Assembly (NCBI RefSeq): GCF_003626575.1
Contig: NZ_RBDY01000003.1
Span: 248,001-312,000 of the forward strand
From: Streptomyces radicis
Lineage (GTDB): Bacteria > Actinomycetota > Actinomycetes > Streptomycetales > Streptomycetaceae
DNA length: 64,000 nucleotides
Direction: 5' to 3'
The notes under the pieces are model-generated. The model saw nothing but the letters and a program-made list of their open reading frames with translations. It was not told the DNA's origin and did no database searches. Positions 18,470 through 26,628 of the stretch are shown piece after piece. Each line of letters starts with the position of its first letter. The first letter of the stretch is position 1. The position numbers and the translations under genes are program-made.

Positions 18470-19621
18470 CTACCGGCCTCCCAGCCGGTCCGGCCTGAAC
18501 AGCGCGATGGGGTGCGCCGTCGCGCCGGTGAGGGCCAGGTCGGCGAGGATCTCGCCGACGACGGGGACGAACTTGAAGCCGTGCCCCGAGAACCCGCAGG
18601 CCACGGTGACGGCCTCGTGCGCGGGGTGCGGGGCGATCACGAAGTGTTCGTCGGGCGTCGTGGTGTACATGCAGGTGACAGCCCGCAGGAGCCTTCCCGG
18701 CAGGGACTGCAGCCGCGCCGCGGCCGCGGCGGCCATCTCGGCGACCTCGTGCGGGTGCACGGTGCGGTCGATGGTGTCAGGGGTGCACGTGCTGCCCTTC
18801 CTGAAGAACGCCACCTTCGCGCCGCCGCCGGGCCCTTCGATCGCGGGGAAGCCGTAGACCTGCTCGCCCGCCGTGTCCTCCCAGATGTAGATGGGATGTC
18901 GCTCGGGGACATAGGGGCCGACGCCGCCTTCGGGCTCGAACCAGTACATGATCTGCCGCTCGATGGTGAACGGGACGCCGAGGTCGGCCAGTTGCTCGGG
19001 GGCCCAGGCGCCAGGGGTCACCACGAGATGGCCCGCGGTGTAGGTGCCGCGCGGGGTGGTGACGCTGACCCCGCGGCCCTGGGAGAGCGCTCTCCAAGAG
19101 GTGACCGGCTCCTCGAACCGCAGGTCGGCGCCCGCCGCCGTGGCGAGCTTCAGCTGCGCGCCCACCGTCACCTCGGGGCGCAGCAGCCCGGCCCTCGCCT
19201 CGTAGAGCGCCACCTCGTCGTCGCCGGGCGCGAACGTGGGGAAACGGGCGCGGATCTCCTTGGCGTCCAGCATCTCGTGCGGCAGGTCATGGGCGACGGC
19301 CGAGGCGAGGCTGCCCGAGACGGTGCGGCTCTCGGGGCGGCCGATCATCAGGCCGCCGCACAGCACCGCCACCTCGTCGCCCGCCTCACGCTCCAGGCGC
19401 GCGTACAGCTCGTAGCTGCGCAGCAACAGCGGAACGTAGGCGGCGCCCTCGAAGTAGGACTGCCGCGTGATGCGCGAACCCCCGTGGCTCGAGCCGCGGT
19501 CGTGGACCGGGCCGAACCGCTCAAGGCCGAGGACGCGCGCGCCCCGCGCGGCCAGGTGGTCGGCGGCGGCGCTGCCCATGCCGCCGAGGCCGAGCACGAT
19601 GACGTCGTAACCGGTGGCCAT
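18470..19621 (-). CDS. Monomeric sarcosine oxidase / N-methyl-amino-acid oxidase family flavoprotein
   Basis: 383 aa from ATG at 19621 with GAGGAGGAG nine bases upstream. The FAD-binding Rossmann motif is [20 protein letters not shown]. Family signatures [20 protein letters not shown] and [13 protein letters not shown] follow; the Cys in CMYT is the residue that carries covalent flavin in monomeric sarcosine oxidase. [15 protein letters not shown] lies near the end. Expected reaction: sarcosine (or a related N-methyl amine) + O2 to glycine, formaldehyde and H2O2. It is the second gene of the operon, 28 bases after the dimethylglycine-oxidase-like gene. One exact GGAGAGCGCTCTCC palindrome falls in its coding sequence (19082-19095, read as WRALSQ). 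Confidence 0.85.
   Translation of the reverse strand: MATGYDVIVLGLGGMGSAAADHLAARGARVLGLERFGPVHDRGSSHGGSRITRQSYFEGAAYVPLLLRSYELYARLEREAGDEVAVLCGGLMIGRPESRTVSGSLASAVAHDLPHEMLDAKEIRARFPTFAPGDDEVALYEARAGLLRPEVTVGAQLKLATAAGADLRFEEPVTSWRALSQGRGVSVTTPRGTYTAGHLVVTPGAWAPEQLADLGVPFTIERQIMYWFEPEGGVGPYVPERHPIYIWEDTAGEQVYGFPAIEGPGGGAKVAFFRKGSTCTPDTIDRTVHPHEVAEMAAAAAARLQSLPGRLLRAVTCMYTTTPDEHFVIAPHPAHEAVTVACGFSGHGFKFVPVVGEILADLALTGATAHPIALFRPDRLGGR
19082..19095. repeat. Isolated GGAGAGCGCTCTCC palindrome
   Basis: Exact 14-bp copy inside the sarcosine-oxidase-like gene; in that frame it encodes RALS. Confidence 0.85.
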
Positions 19622-19649
19622 GACTCTCCTCCTCGTGGAAATCCCCCGC

Positions 19650-22106
19650 CTAGCGGCGGATGCGTGCCATCTCAGGGTCCAACAGCGGCTCGGCGCGGAC
19701 GGTGGCCGGCACCTTCTCGCCGAAGTACGCGATGTGCACGCCGGTGCCGGGGACCGCGAGGTCGGCGGGGAGCCAGGCGTAGGCGATGGCGCGGCCGACC
19801 GTGTGCCCGTAGCCCGCGCTCGTGACGTATCCGACCGGCGAACCGCCCTCGCGCGCCCCGTCGCCCGCGTACACCGGCTCATCGCCGAGCACGATCGCGG
19901 TGGGGTCGTCCAACGTGAGACACGCGAGCCGTCGTTCGGCGGTGGCCCCGGACGGGTGGGAGAGCGCTCTCCGTTTACGGGAGAGCGCTCTCCCCCCGAT
20001 GAACCCCTCGCCGTTCCCCTCCTCGCGCCGCACCGCGAAGCCGAGCCCCGCCTCGTACGGGTCGTGCTCGGCCGTCATGTCCGTGCCCCAGGCGCGGTAG
20101 CCCTTCTCGAGGCGCAGGCTCTCGAACGCCCCGCGCCCCGCCGCGACGGCGCCGAGCCGCCGCCCCGCCTCCCACAGCGTGTCCCACAGACGCAGGCCGA
20201 GGTCGGCGGTCGTGTACAGCTCCCAGCCCGACTCACCGACATAGCTCACCCGCAGCGCGGTGACCGGGACATGGCCGATGTGGACGCGCCGCGCGGTGAA
20301 GTAGCGGAACGCCGCGTGCGAGACGTCGATGTCCGCGAGCGGCTGGACCAGGGCGACGGCCTCGGGGCCCCACACGCCGACGCAGCAGGTGCCCGCCGTG
20401 ATGTCGGTGACGGCGACCGAGCCGTCCTCGGGCAGGTGGCGGCGCAGCCAGTCGAGGTCGAGCGGGCCGTTGCAGCCGATCTGCCAGTGGTCGTCGCCCA
20501 GGCGCGCGGCGGTGATGTCGGAGCGGATGCCCCCGGCGTGGTCGAGCAGCAGGGCGTAGACGACCGCGCCGACCCGGCGGTCCACGCGCCCGGTGGTCAG
20601 CCGCCGCAGGAACGCCAGCGCCCCCGGCCCCCTGACGTCGAGGCGGGTGAGCGGGGTCATGTCGAACAGCCCGACGCGCTCCCGCGTGGCCAGCGCCTCC
20701 GCGGCCACGATCGGCGACCAGTGGCGCGCGGCCCAGGGGTCGCGCGCCGGGGCGGCGCCCGGCGGAAGCGCGTCGGCGAGCGGGGCGTTGGCCTCGAACC
20801 AGTGCGGGCGCTCCCAGCCGCCCGACTCCAGGTGGTACGCGCCGAGTTCGAGGTGGCGCGGGTGAAAAGGGCTGGTGCGCAGCGGCCGGGGCCGCTCCAT
20901 CGGCTGGAGCGGGTGGATGACGTCGTAGACCTCGACGAAGTTCCGCGCGCCGCGCTCGGCGATGTAACGCGGGGAGAGCTGGACGTCGTGGAAGCGGTTC
21001 ACATCGCACGCGTGGACGTCGGTGGAGGGCCGCCCGTCGACGAGCCACTCGGCGACGGCGCGGGCGACACCGGCCGAGTGCGTCACCCACACCGCCTCGG
21101 CGAGCCACAGCCCCGGCACGTCCGCGACCTCGCCGATCAGCGGCATGCCGTCGGGTGTGAACGAGAAGACCCCGTCGAAGCCGTGCTCGACGGCCGAGTC
21201 GGCCAACGCCGGTACCAGCAGGGCCGCGTCCCGCCAGGAGGGCGCGAACTCATCGGCGCTGAAGGGCAGTTCGGAGGCCGTCAGGTCGAACGGGTCGACG
21301 GGCATGGGCCGGTGGGCATAGCTGCCGATGCCGAGGCGGTCGCCGTGCTGCCGCACATACAGGTCGCGGTCCTGGTGGCGCAGGATCGGCAGGCGGGCGG
21401 TCCGGTCGAGCCCCGGCAGCGGCGCGGTCCTGGCGTACTGGTGGGCGAGCGGCTGGAGCGGCACGGTGACCCCGGCCATCGCGCCGATCACCGGGCCCCA
21501 GAAGCCCGCGGCCGAGACGACGACATCGGCGGCGAACGAGCCGCGGTCGGTGACCACGCCGGTGACGCCGCCGGGCCCGCGTTCCACGGCGGTGACGGTG
21601 TGGTGGCCATGGAACGCCGCACCCCGGCGGAGAGCGCTCTCCGCCTGCTTCCGGCAGGCCAGGGCCGCGTCGGCGAGTCCGTCGTCGGGAGTGTGGAGGC
21701 CGCCGAGCAGGAGAGCGCGATCCAACGGCGGCCACAGCTCGGCGCACCGCCGCGCGGTGACGGGCTCGGCCGCGACGCCCCACGAGGCGGCGAGCCCGGC
21801 CCTGCGGTACAGGTCGGCCGCGCGTTCCTCGGTGGTGGCGACCTCGAGGCCGCCGACGGACGCGAAGCAGCCGAGGGAGCGGTACTTGTCGATCGTGTAG
21901 CGGGCGAACATCGACAACACACGGGCGGGGCTGGTCGCGAAGACCAGGCCGGGCGCGTGGTAGCTGGACCCCGGCCCGGCGAACAGCGGCCCCCGGTCGA
22001 GCACGGTGACGTCCCGCACCCCGCGGGCGGTCAACTCGTCGGCCAGCGCGCACCCGACGATGCCCGCCCCGATGACGACGACCCGCGGTCCCGTCTCTGC
22101 CGCCAT
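19650..22106 (-). CDS. Dimethylglycine oxidase-like flavoprotein (FAD domain + GcvT-like domain)
   Basis: 818 aa from ATG at 22106 with GAGAGGAG upstream; an in-frame GTG at 22121 would sit on that ribosome site. N-terminal FAD domain: [17 protein letters not shown], then [18 protein letters not shown]. The His of HAPG is the covalent-flavin His in dimethylglycine oxidase. The C-terminal half is the folate-binding GcvT-like part ([60 protein letters not shown]). Expected reaction: dimethylglycine to sarcosine, with the one-carbon unit passed to tetrahydrofolate. It leads a three-gene operon under an IclR gene. Three exact palindromes lie in it: two near the end ([19 protein letters not shown], a probable insertion) and one at 21629. 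Confidence 0.87.
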   Translation of the reverse strand: MAAETGPRVVVIGAGIVGCALADELTARGVRDVTVLDRGPLFAGPGSSYHAPGLVFATSPARVLSMFARYTIDKYRSLGCFASVGGLEVATTEERAADLYRRAGLAASWGVAAEPVTARRCAELWPPLDRALLLGGLHTPDDGLADAALACRKQAESALRRGAAFHGHHTVTAVERGPGGVTGVVTDRGSFAADVVVSAAGFWGPVIGAMAGVTVPLQPLAHQYARTAPLPGLDRTARLPILRHQDRDLYVRQHGDRLGIGSYAHRPMPVDPFDLTASELPFSADEFAPSWRDAALLVPALADSAVEHGFDGVFSFTPDGMPLIGEVADVPGLWLAEAVWVTHSAGVARAVAEWLVDGRPSTDVHACDVNRFHDVQLSPRYIAERGARNFVEVYDVIHPLQPMERPRPLRTSPFHPRHLELGAYHLESGGWERPHWFEANAPLADALPPGAAPARDPWAARHWSPIVAAEALATRERVGLFDMTPLTRLDVRGPGALAFLRRLTTGRVDRRVGAVVYALLLDHAGGIRSDITAARLGDDHWQIGCNGPLDLDWLRRHLPEDGSVAVTDITAGTCCVGVWGPEAVALVQPLADIDVSHAAFRYFTARRVHIGHVPVTALRVSYVGESGWELYTTADLGLRLWDTLWEAGRRLGAVAAGRGAFESLRLEKGYRAWGTDMTAEHDPYEAGLGFAVRREEGNGEGFIGGRALSRKRRALSHPSGATAERRLACLTLDDPTAIVLGDEPVYAGDGAREGGSPVGYVTSAGYGHTVGRAIAYAWLPADLAVPGTGVHIAYFGEKVPATVRAEPLLDPEMARIRR
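19959..19993. repeat. Pair of GGAGAGCGCTCTCC palindromes
   Basis: Two exact copies (19959-19972 and 19980-19993) with starts 21 bp apart, in the C-terminal domain of the dimethylglycine-oxidase-like gene. They encode [11 protein letters not shown] on that strand. Confidence 0.9.
21629..21642. repeat. Isolated GGAGAGCGCTCTCC palindrome
   Basis: Exact copy in the FAD domain of the dimethylglycine-oxidase-like gene, read as AESALR in that frame. Confidence 0.85.
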
Positions 22107-22122
22107 GCCCGCTCCTCTCACC

Positions 22123-22152
22123 GTGCGTTGCGCATGGCGCAGTGCGTTGCGC
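22123..22152 (-). promoter_or_regulatory. Direct repeats, likely IclR operator of the betaine operon
   Basis: GTGCGTTGCGC occurs twice (22123-22133 and 22142-22152), 19 bp apart. Between and across them is a near-palindrome TGCGCATGGCGCA (22129-22141). The block lies 17 bases upstream of the operon start, between it and the IclR gene, where such regulators usually bind. Confidence 0.5.
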
Positions 22153-22249
22153 CTTGCGAAACAGGGTGGGATCGGGCGGGGTCACTGTCAAGAGAGGAAT
22201 GTTGACGCACCGTAAAAGCCTGGAAACGAACGGGATCCCGGCCCGGGAG

Positions 22250-23035
22250 TCAGCCGCCGAAGCCCATGCGCCGGGACAGCTCGTCGCCCGCCGCGGTGCA
22301 GCTCTCGGCCAGCTCGGACAGCCGCTCCTCGCCCATCCGGTACACGGGTCCCGAGACGCCGATCGCCCCGATCACCGTCCCGTCGAAGCGGCGAACCGGG
22401 GCCGCGACCGCGCTCAGCCCCTCCTCCAACTCCTCGCGCGTGACGGCGAATCCGGCGGCGACGACCTGGGCGATCTCCGCGCGGAGCGCGGCCGGTGCGG
22501 TCACGGTGCGGCGGGTGAAACGCTCCCGCTCGCCGGTCATGAGGCCGTCCCTGACGTTCGCGGGCAGCGCGGCGAGCAGCACCTTTCCGCTGGCGGTGGC
22601 GTGCAACGGGGTGCGGCGGCCGAGCCAGTTGTAGGCCGAGACCTCGGCCCTGCCGCGCGCCTGCATGATGTTGACCGCGGCGTCGCCGTCGAGCACGGCC
22701 ACGTTGGCGGTCTCGCCCGTCTCCTCGGCCAGCAGGCGGCACACGGGAGCGCTCTCCTGCGAGATGTCGAGGCGCATGGCGGCGGCTCCGGCGAGGCGCA
22801 GGATCCCGACGCCGAGGAAGTACTTGCCGCGCTCCTTCTCCTGATCCACCAGGCCGCGGCTCTCCAGGACCCCGATCAGCCGGGACGCGGTCGACTTGTG
22901 CACCCCCAACTCGTCGGCGATCTCGGTCACTCCGGACGCGCCGCTGCGGGCGAGCACCTCGAGCAGGGCCACCGCGCGCTCCACCGACTGCACGGATCCG
23001 GCCGACCCGCGCCGGTCGTCCGCTCCGTCTGCCAT
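22250..23035 (-). CDS. IclR-family transcriptional regulator
   Basis: 261 aa from ATG at 23035. The N-terminal winged HTH is clear: VQSVERAVALLEVLARSG, VTEIADELGVHKSTASRLIG, VLESRGLVDQEKERGKYFLG. The C-terminal IclR effector domain has LHATASGKVLLAALP and a closing part VIGAIGVSGPVYRM, LSELAESCTAAGDELSRRMG. It lies directly upstream of, and in the same direction as, the betaine/dimethylglycine/sarcosine oxidation genes, with a repeat-rich 143-base gap holding likely operators. It is therefore the likely local regulator; the effector (glycine betaine or an intermediate) is inference. One near-palindrome (GGGAGCGCTCTCC, ~22747) lies in the gene. Confidence 0.9.
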   Translation of the reverse strand: MADGADDRRGSAGSVQSVERAVALLEVLARSGASGVTEIADELGVHKSTASRLIGVLESRGLVDQEKERGKYFLGVGILRLAGAAAMRLDISQESAPVCRLLAEETGETANVAVLDGDAAVNIMQARGRAEVSAYNWLGRRTPLHATASGKVLLAALPANVRDGLMTGERERFTRRTVTAPAALRAEIAQVVAAGFAVTREELEEGLSAVAAPVRRFDGTVIGAIGVSGPVYRMGEERLSELAESCTAAGDELSRRMGFGG

Positions 23036-23129
23036 CGTCCGTTCCCCCCGCCCCTGCGGCCTTCCCTGGACGCCATCGTATGCGGCGCCCGGCATCGGAC
23101 CCCTGACGCACGTTCGGTCGGGCGTTCGG

Positions 23130-23923
23130 TCGCGCATCGCGTCACCCGTCGCGTCGTGGCCCCGGCGGGTCCTGTCCATGTCGCGCCACTCGGGGCGCAG
23201 CGCCGTCAACGTGGTGGTGAGGAAGTAGGCCACGCCGCCGATCAGGAGGGCCGGGGCGACGCCGCAGCCGGTGCCCGATCGCCGCCGCCGTCAGGCTGCC
23301 CACCACCGCGGTGATGCCGCCCGCGCTCGCCAACAGGCCGATCGCGGCGGGCCGTTGCCGGACTCCCGCGCCCACACGGGCAGCAGCACGGTGCTGAGGG
23401 CGGCGTCGAGGAGGTTGGTGATGCCGATCACCACGACCACCGCCAACAGCGGCCGGTCGCACCGGAGAAACGCCAGCCCCTCCCCGAACCGCGCCCAGTG
23501 GCCCGGCCTTTGCTTCTCCCGCCCGGCACCGCGCCCATCCCGGCGGGCAGCGTCACGGCGACGATGAGCCAACCCAGCGCGAATGAGGCGGCGTTGACCG
23601 TCAGCCCCGCCAAAGGGCCGAGCCACGCGACGAGTCCACCGCCCGCCGCGGGGCCGATCGTTGCGGCGAGGCGTTCGACGACCCCGGAGAGGCCGGTGGC
23701 CCGTTCGAGCGGGACGCCGCACCGTTCCGCCGCCTCGGGGACCATGACCGCCCTGGCCAGGTCGCCAGGCCCTCGCGTCGCGGCCCACCCCCGCGACCAG
23801 GACGGCGAGCAGCCCGACCAGCGACCCGAACCCGGCGCGGGGCGCCGCCGAGGGCGCGGGCCCGGGCGCACCCCCGGGGTCGGGGTCGGCGAACCCGGTG
23901 AGCGGCGCGGTGGCCTCGCTCAT
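23130..23923 (-). pseudogene. Decayed MFS transporter
   Basis: Pieces of a major-facilitator exporter are spread over three frames. Start: MSEATAPLTG then FGSLVGLLAVLVAG. A second-frame segment has GLSGVVERLAATIGPAAGGG and LVAWLGPLAGLTVNAASFAL. The first frame resumes with FLRCDRPLLAVVVVIGITNL. A third frame gives AAIGLLASAGGITAVVGSLT, and a last piece is AYFLTTTLTALRPEWRDM. At least three frameshifts are needed to join them, and the total is well short of a 12-helix (~400 aa) transporter. Its ATG overlaps the stop of the upstream regulator remnant (ATGA), so it was once a co-transcribed exporter. Confidence 0.75.
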
Positions 23924-24509
23924 CTCCCCTCTCCTGACCCCGGCGGCTCCTCCAGGTCGGGCAGGATGTGCGACACGATCGAGACGCGTTGCGCGCCCTC
24001 GGGCGCCGTCGCCCGCTCCTCGCGGGTGTCGCGCCGGTACGCGCCGATGACCGCGCGCAGCTCGTCGGTCAACCGCCGCGCCTCCTCGGGGGTGAGGCGC
24101 GGGAACATGTCGCCGATGCTGAAGACGTCACGCCACTCCTGGGGCATGGTCTCCAGCTCGTCGAGCGCCTGGCTCGTCGAGCGCCTGCTGCCCGCGCAAC
24201 GCGTAGGACGTGGCGACCGACCGCAGACAGGTCAGGGCGGCCTCGGGCTCCTCGTCGGCCAGGCGTCGGCTGTCGAACCTGGTCATCCGGTGCACCGAAC
24301 GCCACCAGCGGTCACGGGCGTTGCCCCGTTCGGTGTCCTCCTCGACAAAGCCCGCCGCGGGGTGGGCGAGCGCGCGCAGCCCGCGCGCGTCGAGGACGAC
24401 GACGTCGGCGCCGCGCGCCGGGTCGGACGCCCGCGACGCCGAGGACGCCCGCAGCGCTGAGGACTCTCGTGACACCGGGGATTCTCGGGGCTCTCGGGGC
24501 TCTGTCATG
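23920..24509 (-). pseudogene. Decayed ArsR-type (winged-HTH) regulator
   Basis: The start region reads VVVLDARGLRALAHP and then jumps straight to AGFVEEDTERGNARDRWWRS. The ~40 residues carrying the DNA-recognition helices between AHP and GFVEED in this family are missing. A perfect 16-bp tandem duplication (24156-24171 and 24172-24187) then shifts the frame after LRGQQALDE. The true C-terminus (MPQEWRDVFSIGDMFPRLTP to the stop at 23920) continues in the next frame. The leader peptide carries degenerate Arg-Glu-Ser repeats. It pairs with the decayed exporter downstream. Confidence 0.8.
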
Positions 24510-24530
24510 CCGTGAGGCCGGATTGCCAAG

Positions 24531-24561
24531 ATTCCTTTGCAAAGATCTTCCGCAAAGGAAT
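24531..24561. promoter_or_regulatory. ATTCCTTTGC inverted repeat, probable operator
   Basis: ATTCCTTTGC (24531-24540) and GCAAAGGAAT (24552-24561) are perfect inverted copies 11 bases apart. A second dyad, TTTGCAAAGATCTTCCGCAAA, is centred on GATC between them. The block is AT-rich against its surroundings and lies just upstream of the decayed ArsR-type gene, where an autoregulatory operator is expected. It may outlive its regulator. Confidence 0.6.
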
Positions 24562-24603
24562 TCTGCACAATAAACCGGAGGAATAGCCGCCGAGCCGAGC
24601 CGT

Positions 24604-24609
24604 TATACT
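24604..24609 (+). promoter_or_regulatory. -10 element for the RCK-domain gene
   Basis: TATACT stands out in GC-rich DNA 34 bases before the ATG of the antiporter regulatory subunit; GGGGAGGAGG (24626-24635) gives the ribosome site. The matching -35 is weak. Confidence 0.45.
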
Positions 24610-24642
24610 CCCCGTGACGTCTAGCGGGGAGGAGGGTCGGTC

Positions 24643-25122
24643 ATGGTGACGCGACGAACTCCCCTGCCCGGCGTCGGCACCCAGTACGACATCGCCACGC
24701 GGGGTGGACAGCACATCTCGGTCGTGGCACACGAAGACGGACGGCGGTTCATCGGGTTCTACGACCCCGAGGACCCCGACTCCTGCCAGGGGACCGTCCC
24801 CCTGGATGCGGAGGAAGCCGCCCGGCTGGCCTCGATCATCGGTCCTGAGCGCGCCGAAAGCGTGCTGCCCGACGGAGAGTTCGGGCTCGACCTGGTCACC
24901 GAGCGGATTCCCATCGAGCCCGACTCCCCGTACCGGGGGCGGCCCATGGGCGACACCAAGGCCCGCACCCGCACCGGGGCCTCGATCGTCGCCGTGCTGC
25001 GCCGCACGGGGGCACACCCGTCCCCCGCGCCCGACTTTCGGCTTGAGGCAGGTGACACGTTGCTGGTCGTCGGCACCCGGGAGGGCGTCGACGATCTGGC
25101 CGACATCATCGCGGGCTCGTGA
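24643..25122 (+). CDS. TrkA-C/RCK domain protein, KhtT-like regulatory subunit
   Basis: 159 aa from ATG at 24643. The N-terminal ~70 residues form a small alpha/beta domain (TPLPGVGTQYDIATRGGQHI). The C-terminal part is an RCK_C/TrkA_C domain (IEPDSPYRGRPMGDTKARTR, ASIVAVLRR, FRLEAGDTLLVVGTREGVDD). It lacks the NAD-binding RCK_N domain, as in KhtT-type proteins. These gate a CPA2 K+/H+ antiporter, and in Bacillus the homologue responds to c-di-AMP. The antiporter gene follows 70 bases downstream. It is cytoplasmic, presumably bound to the membrane partner. Confidence 0.85.
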   Translation: MVTRRTPLPGVGTQYDIATRGGQHISVVAHEDGRRFIGFYDPEDPDSCQGTVPLDAEEAARLASIIGPERAESVLPDGEFGLDLVTERIPIEPDSPYRGRPMGDTKARTRTGASIVAVLRRTGAHPSPAPDFRLEAGDTLLVVGTREGVDDLADIIAGS

Positions 25123-25192
25123 GGCACACCCGGCGAAGATCACGACCCGCACCTTGCAGCCGCCGGTGCGGCGCGGCTAACGGAAAGGTGCG

Positions 25193-26413
25193 GTGATCGT
25201 GCACGACACCACGACCATGCTGATCGAACTCGGGGCCGTGGTCCTCGGCCTCGGAATCGTCGGACGGCTGGCCGGGCGACTCGGGCTCTCCCCCATCCCT
25301 CTCTACCTCCTCGTCGGCCTGGCCTTCGGCCACGGCGGCCTTGTGCCCCTGTCCACGAGTGAGGGCTTCATCGAGGTCGGCGCCGAGATCGGCGTCATCC
25401 TCCTGCTGGTGATGCTCGGCCTGGAATACACCGCCAACGAGCTGGTGGACAGCCTGCGCACACAGTATCCCTCCGGGGTGGTCGACCTCCTCCTCAACGC
25501 GACACCCGGCGCCATCGCCGCGCTCCTCCTCGGCTGGGGTCCGGTCGGCGCGCTGGCGCTCGCGGGCGTCACCTACATCTCGTCGTCCGGCGTCATCGCC
25601 AAGGTCCTCACCGAGCTGAACCGCCTGGGCAACCGCGAGACCCCCGTCATCCTCGGCATCCTGGTCATCGAGGACCTGACCATGGCCATCTATCTGCCGA
25701 TCCTGTCAACGGTGTTGGCGGGCGTCGGCCTGGCGAGCGGCAGCGTCACGCTGGCCATCGCGCTGGGCACGGCGGGCGTCGCGCTGTTCGTGGCGCTGCG
25801 CCACGGGCGTTTCATCAGCAAGGCCGTCTCGTCGGACAACCCGGAGATGCTGCTCCTGGTCGTGCTCGGCCTGACCCTGCTGGTCGCGGGCGTCGCGCAG
25901 CGGCTCCAGGTGTCGGCGGCGGTGGGCGCGTTCCTCGTTGGGATCGCGCTCTCCGGGGAGGTCGCGCACACGACGCGCAGGCTGCTCACGCCGCTGCGCG
26001 ACCTGTTCGCTGCGGTGTTCTTCGTCTTCTTCGGGCTCTCGACCGACCCGACCGACATCCCTCCGGTGCTCGTCCCGGCGCTGCTGCTGGCCCTGGTCAC
26101 CGCGGGCACCAAGATCGCGACGGGCTGGTACGCGGCCCGGCGCGCGGGCATCGGACCACGCGGCAGGTTCCGCGCGGGCGGCGCGCTGGTGGCGCGCGGG
26201 GAGTTCTCGATCGTCATCGCGGGCCTCGCATCGGCGACCGAGCCACGTATCGCGCCCGTGGCCACGGCGTATGTGCTGATCCTGGTCATCCTGGGCCCGT
26301 TCGCCACGCGGTGGACCGAGCCGGTCGCCCGGCGGCTGCGGGAACGGCGCAAGAGCGCGGAGCACGCGTCCGAGGTGGTACCCGACATCCGGACCGCGGG
26401 CACCGGCGTCTGA
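25193..26413 (+). CDS. CPA2-family K+(Na+)/H+ antiporter, KhtU/KefB-like
   Basis: 406 aa from GTG at 25193 with GGAAAGG upstream. The protein is a multi-span membrane transporter of 11-13 hydrophobic segments. Family landmarks: PIPLYLLVGLAFG, VGAEIGVILLLVMLGLEY, VTYISSSGVIAKVLTELNRL, ILGILVIEDLTMAIYLPIL (the conserved ion-binding Asp/Glu region), and VGAFLVGIALSGE. It ends after the membrane domain without its own RCK_N domain, so the small RCK_C protein encoded just upstream is the likely gate. Role: potassium efflux and pH homeostasis. A palindrome array begins 38 bases after the stop. Confidence 0.9.
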   Translation: MIVHDTTTMLIELGAVVLGLGIVGRLAGRLGLSPIPLYLLVGLAFGHGGLVPLSTSEGFIEVGAEIGVILLLVMLGLEYTANELVDSLRTQYPSGVVDLLLNATPGAIAALLLGWGPVGALALAGVTYISSSGVIAKVLTELNRLGNRETPVILGILVIEDLTMAIYLPILSTVLAGVGLASGSVTLAIALGTAGVALFVALRHGRFISKAVSSDNPEMLLLVVLGLTLLVAGVAQRLQVSAAVGAFLVGIALSGEVAHTTRRLLTPLRDLFAAVFFVFFGLSTDPTDIPPVLVPALLLALVTAGTKIATGWYAARRAGIGPRGRFRAGGALVARGEFSIVIAGLASATEPRIAPVATAYVLILVILGPFATRWTEPVARRLRERRKSAEHASEVVPDIRTAGTGV

Positions 26414-26451
26414 GGCATCTCGGTCCCGGGCACCTCGCCCCCATGGACGTT

Positions 26452-26537
26452 GGAGAGCGCTCCCCCAACCGCTGGGGAGAGCGCTCTCCCACCGGTGCCG
26501 GAGAGCGCTCTCCTCTGGCTGGCGGAGAGCGCTCTCC
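26452..26537. repeat. 24-bp-period GGAGAGCGCTCTCC array between genes
   Basis: Four copies start at 26452 (GGAGAGCGCTCCCC), 26476, 26500 and 26524 (the last three exact), an exact 24-bp period, in the gap between the antiporter and the FGGY kinase. Spacers are about 10 bases and differ in sequence. Confidence 0.95.
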
Positions 26538-26628
26538 CTCACCTCGCCTCCGGCCCCTTCCGAGCGGCCACCACCCATGAGGGAGTTCCGGTCCACTCGT
26601 CCGAAAGGATGAGGCATCATCTTTTCTC

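Noticed and set aside
24608..24631. CTCCCCG/CGGGGAG stem as a leader hairpin hiding the ribosome site
   Set aside because: Its left arm overlaps the -10 box and would lie upstream of the transcript start, so it would not be in the mRNA.
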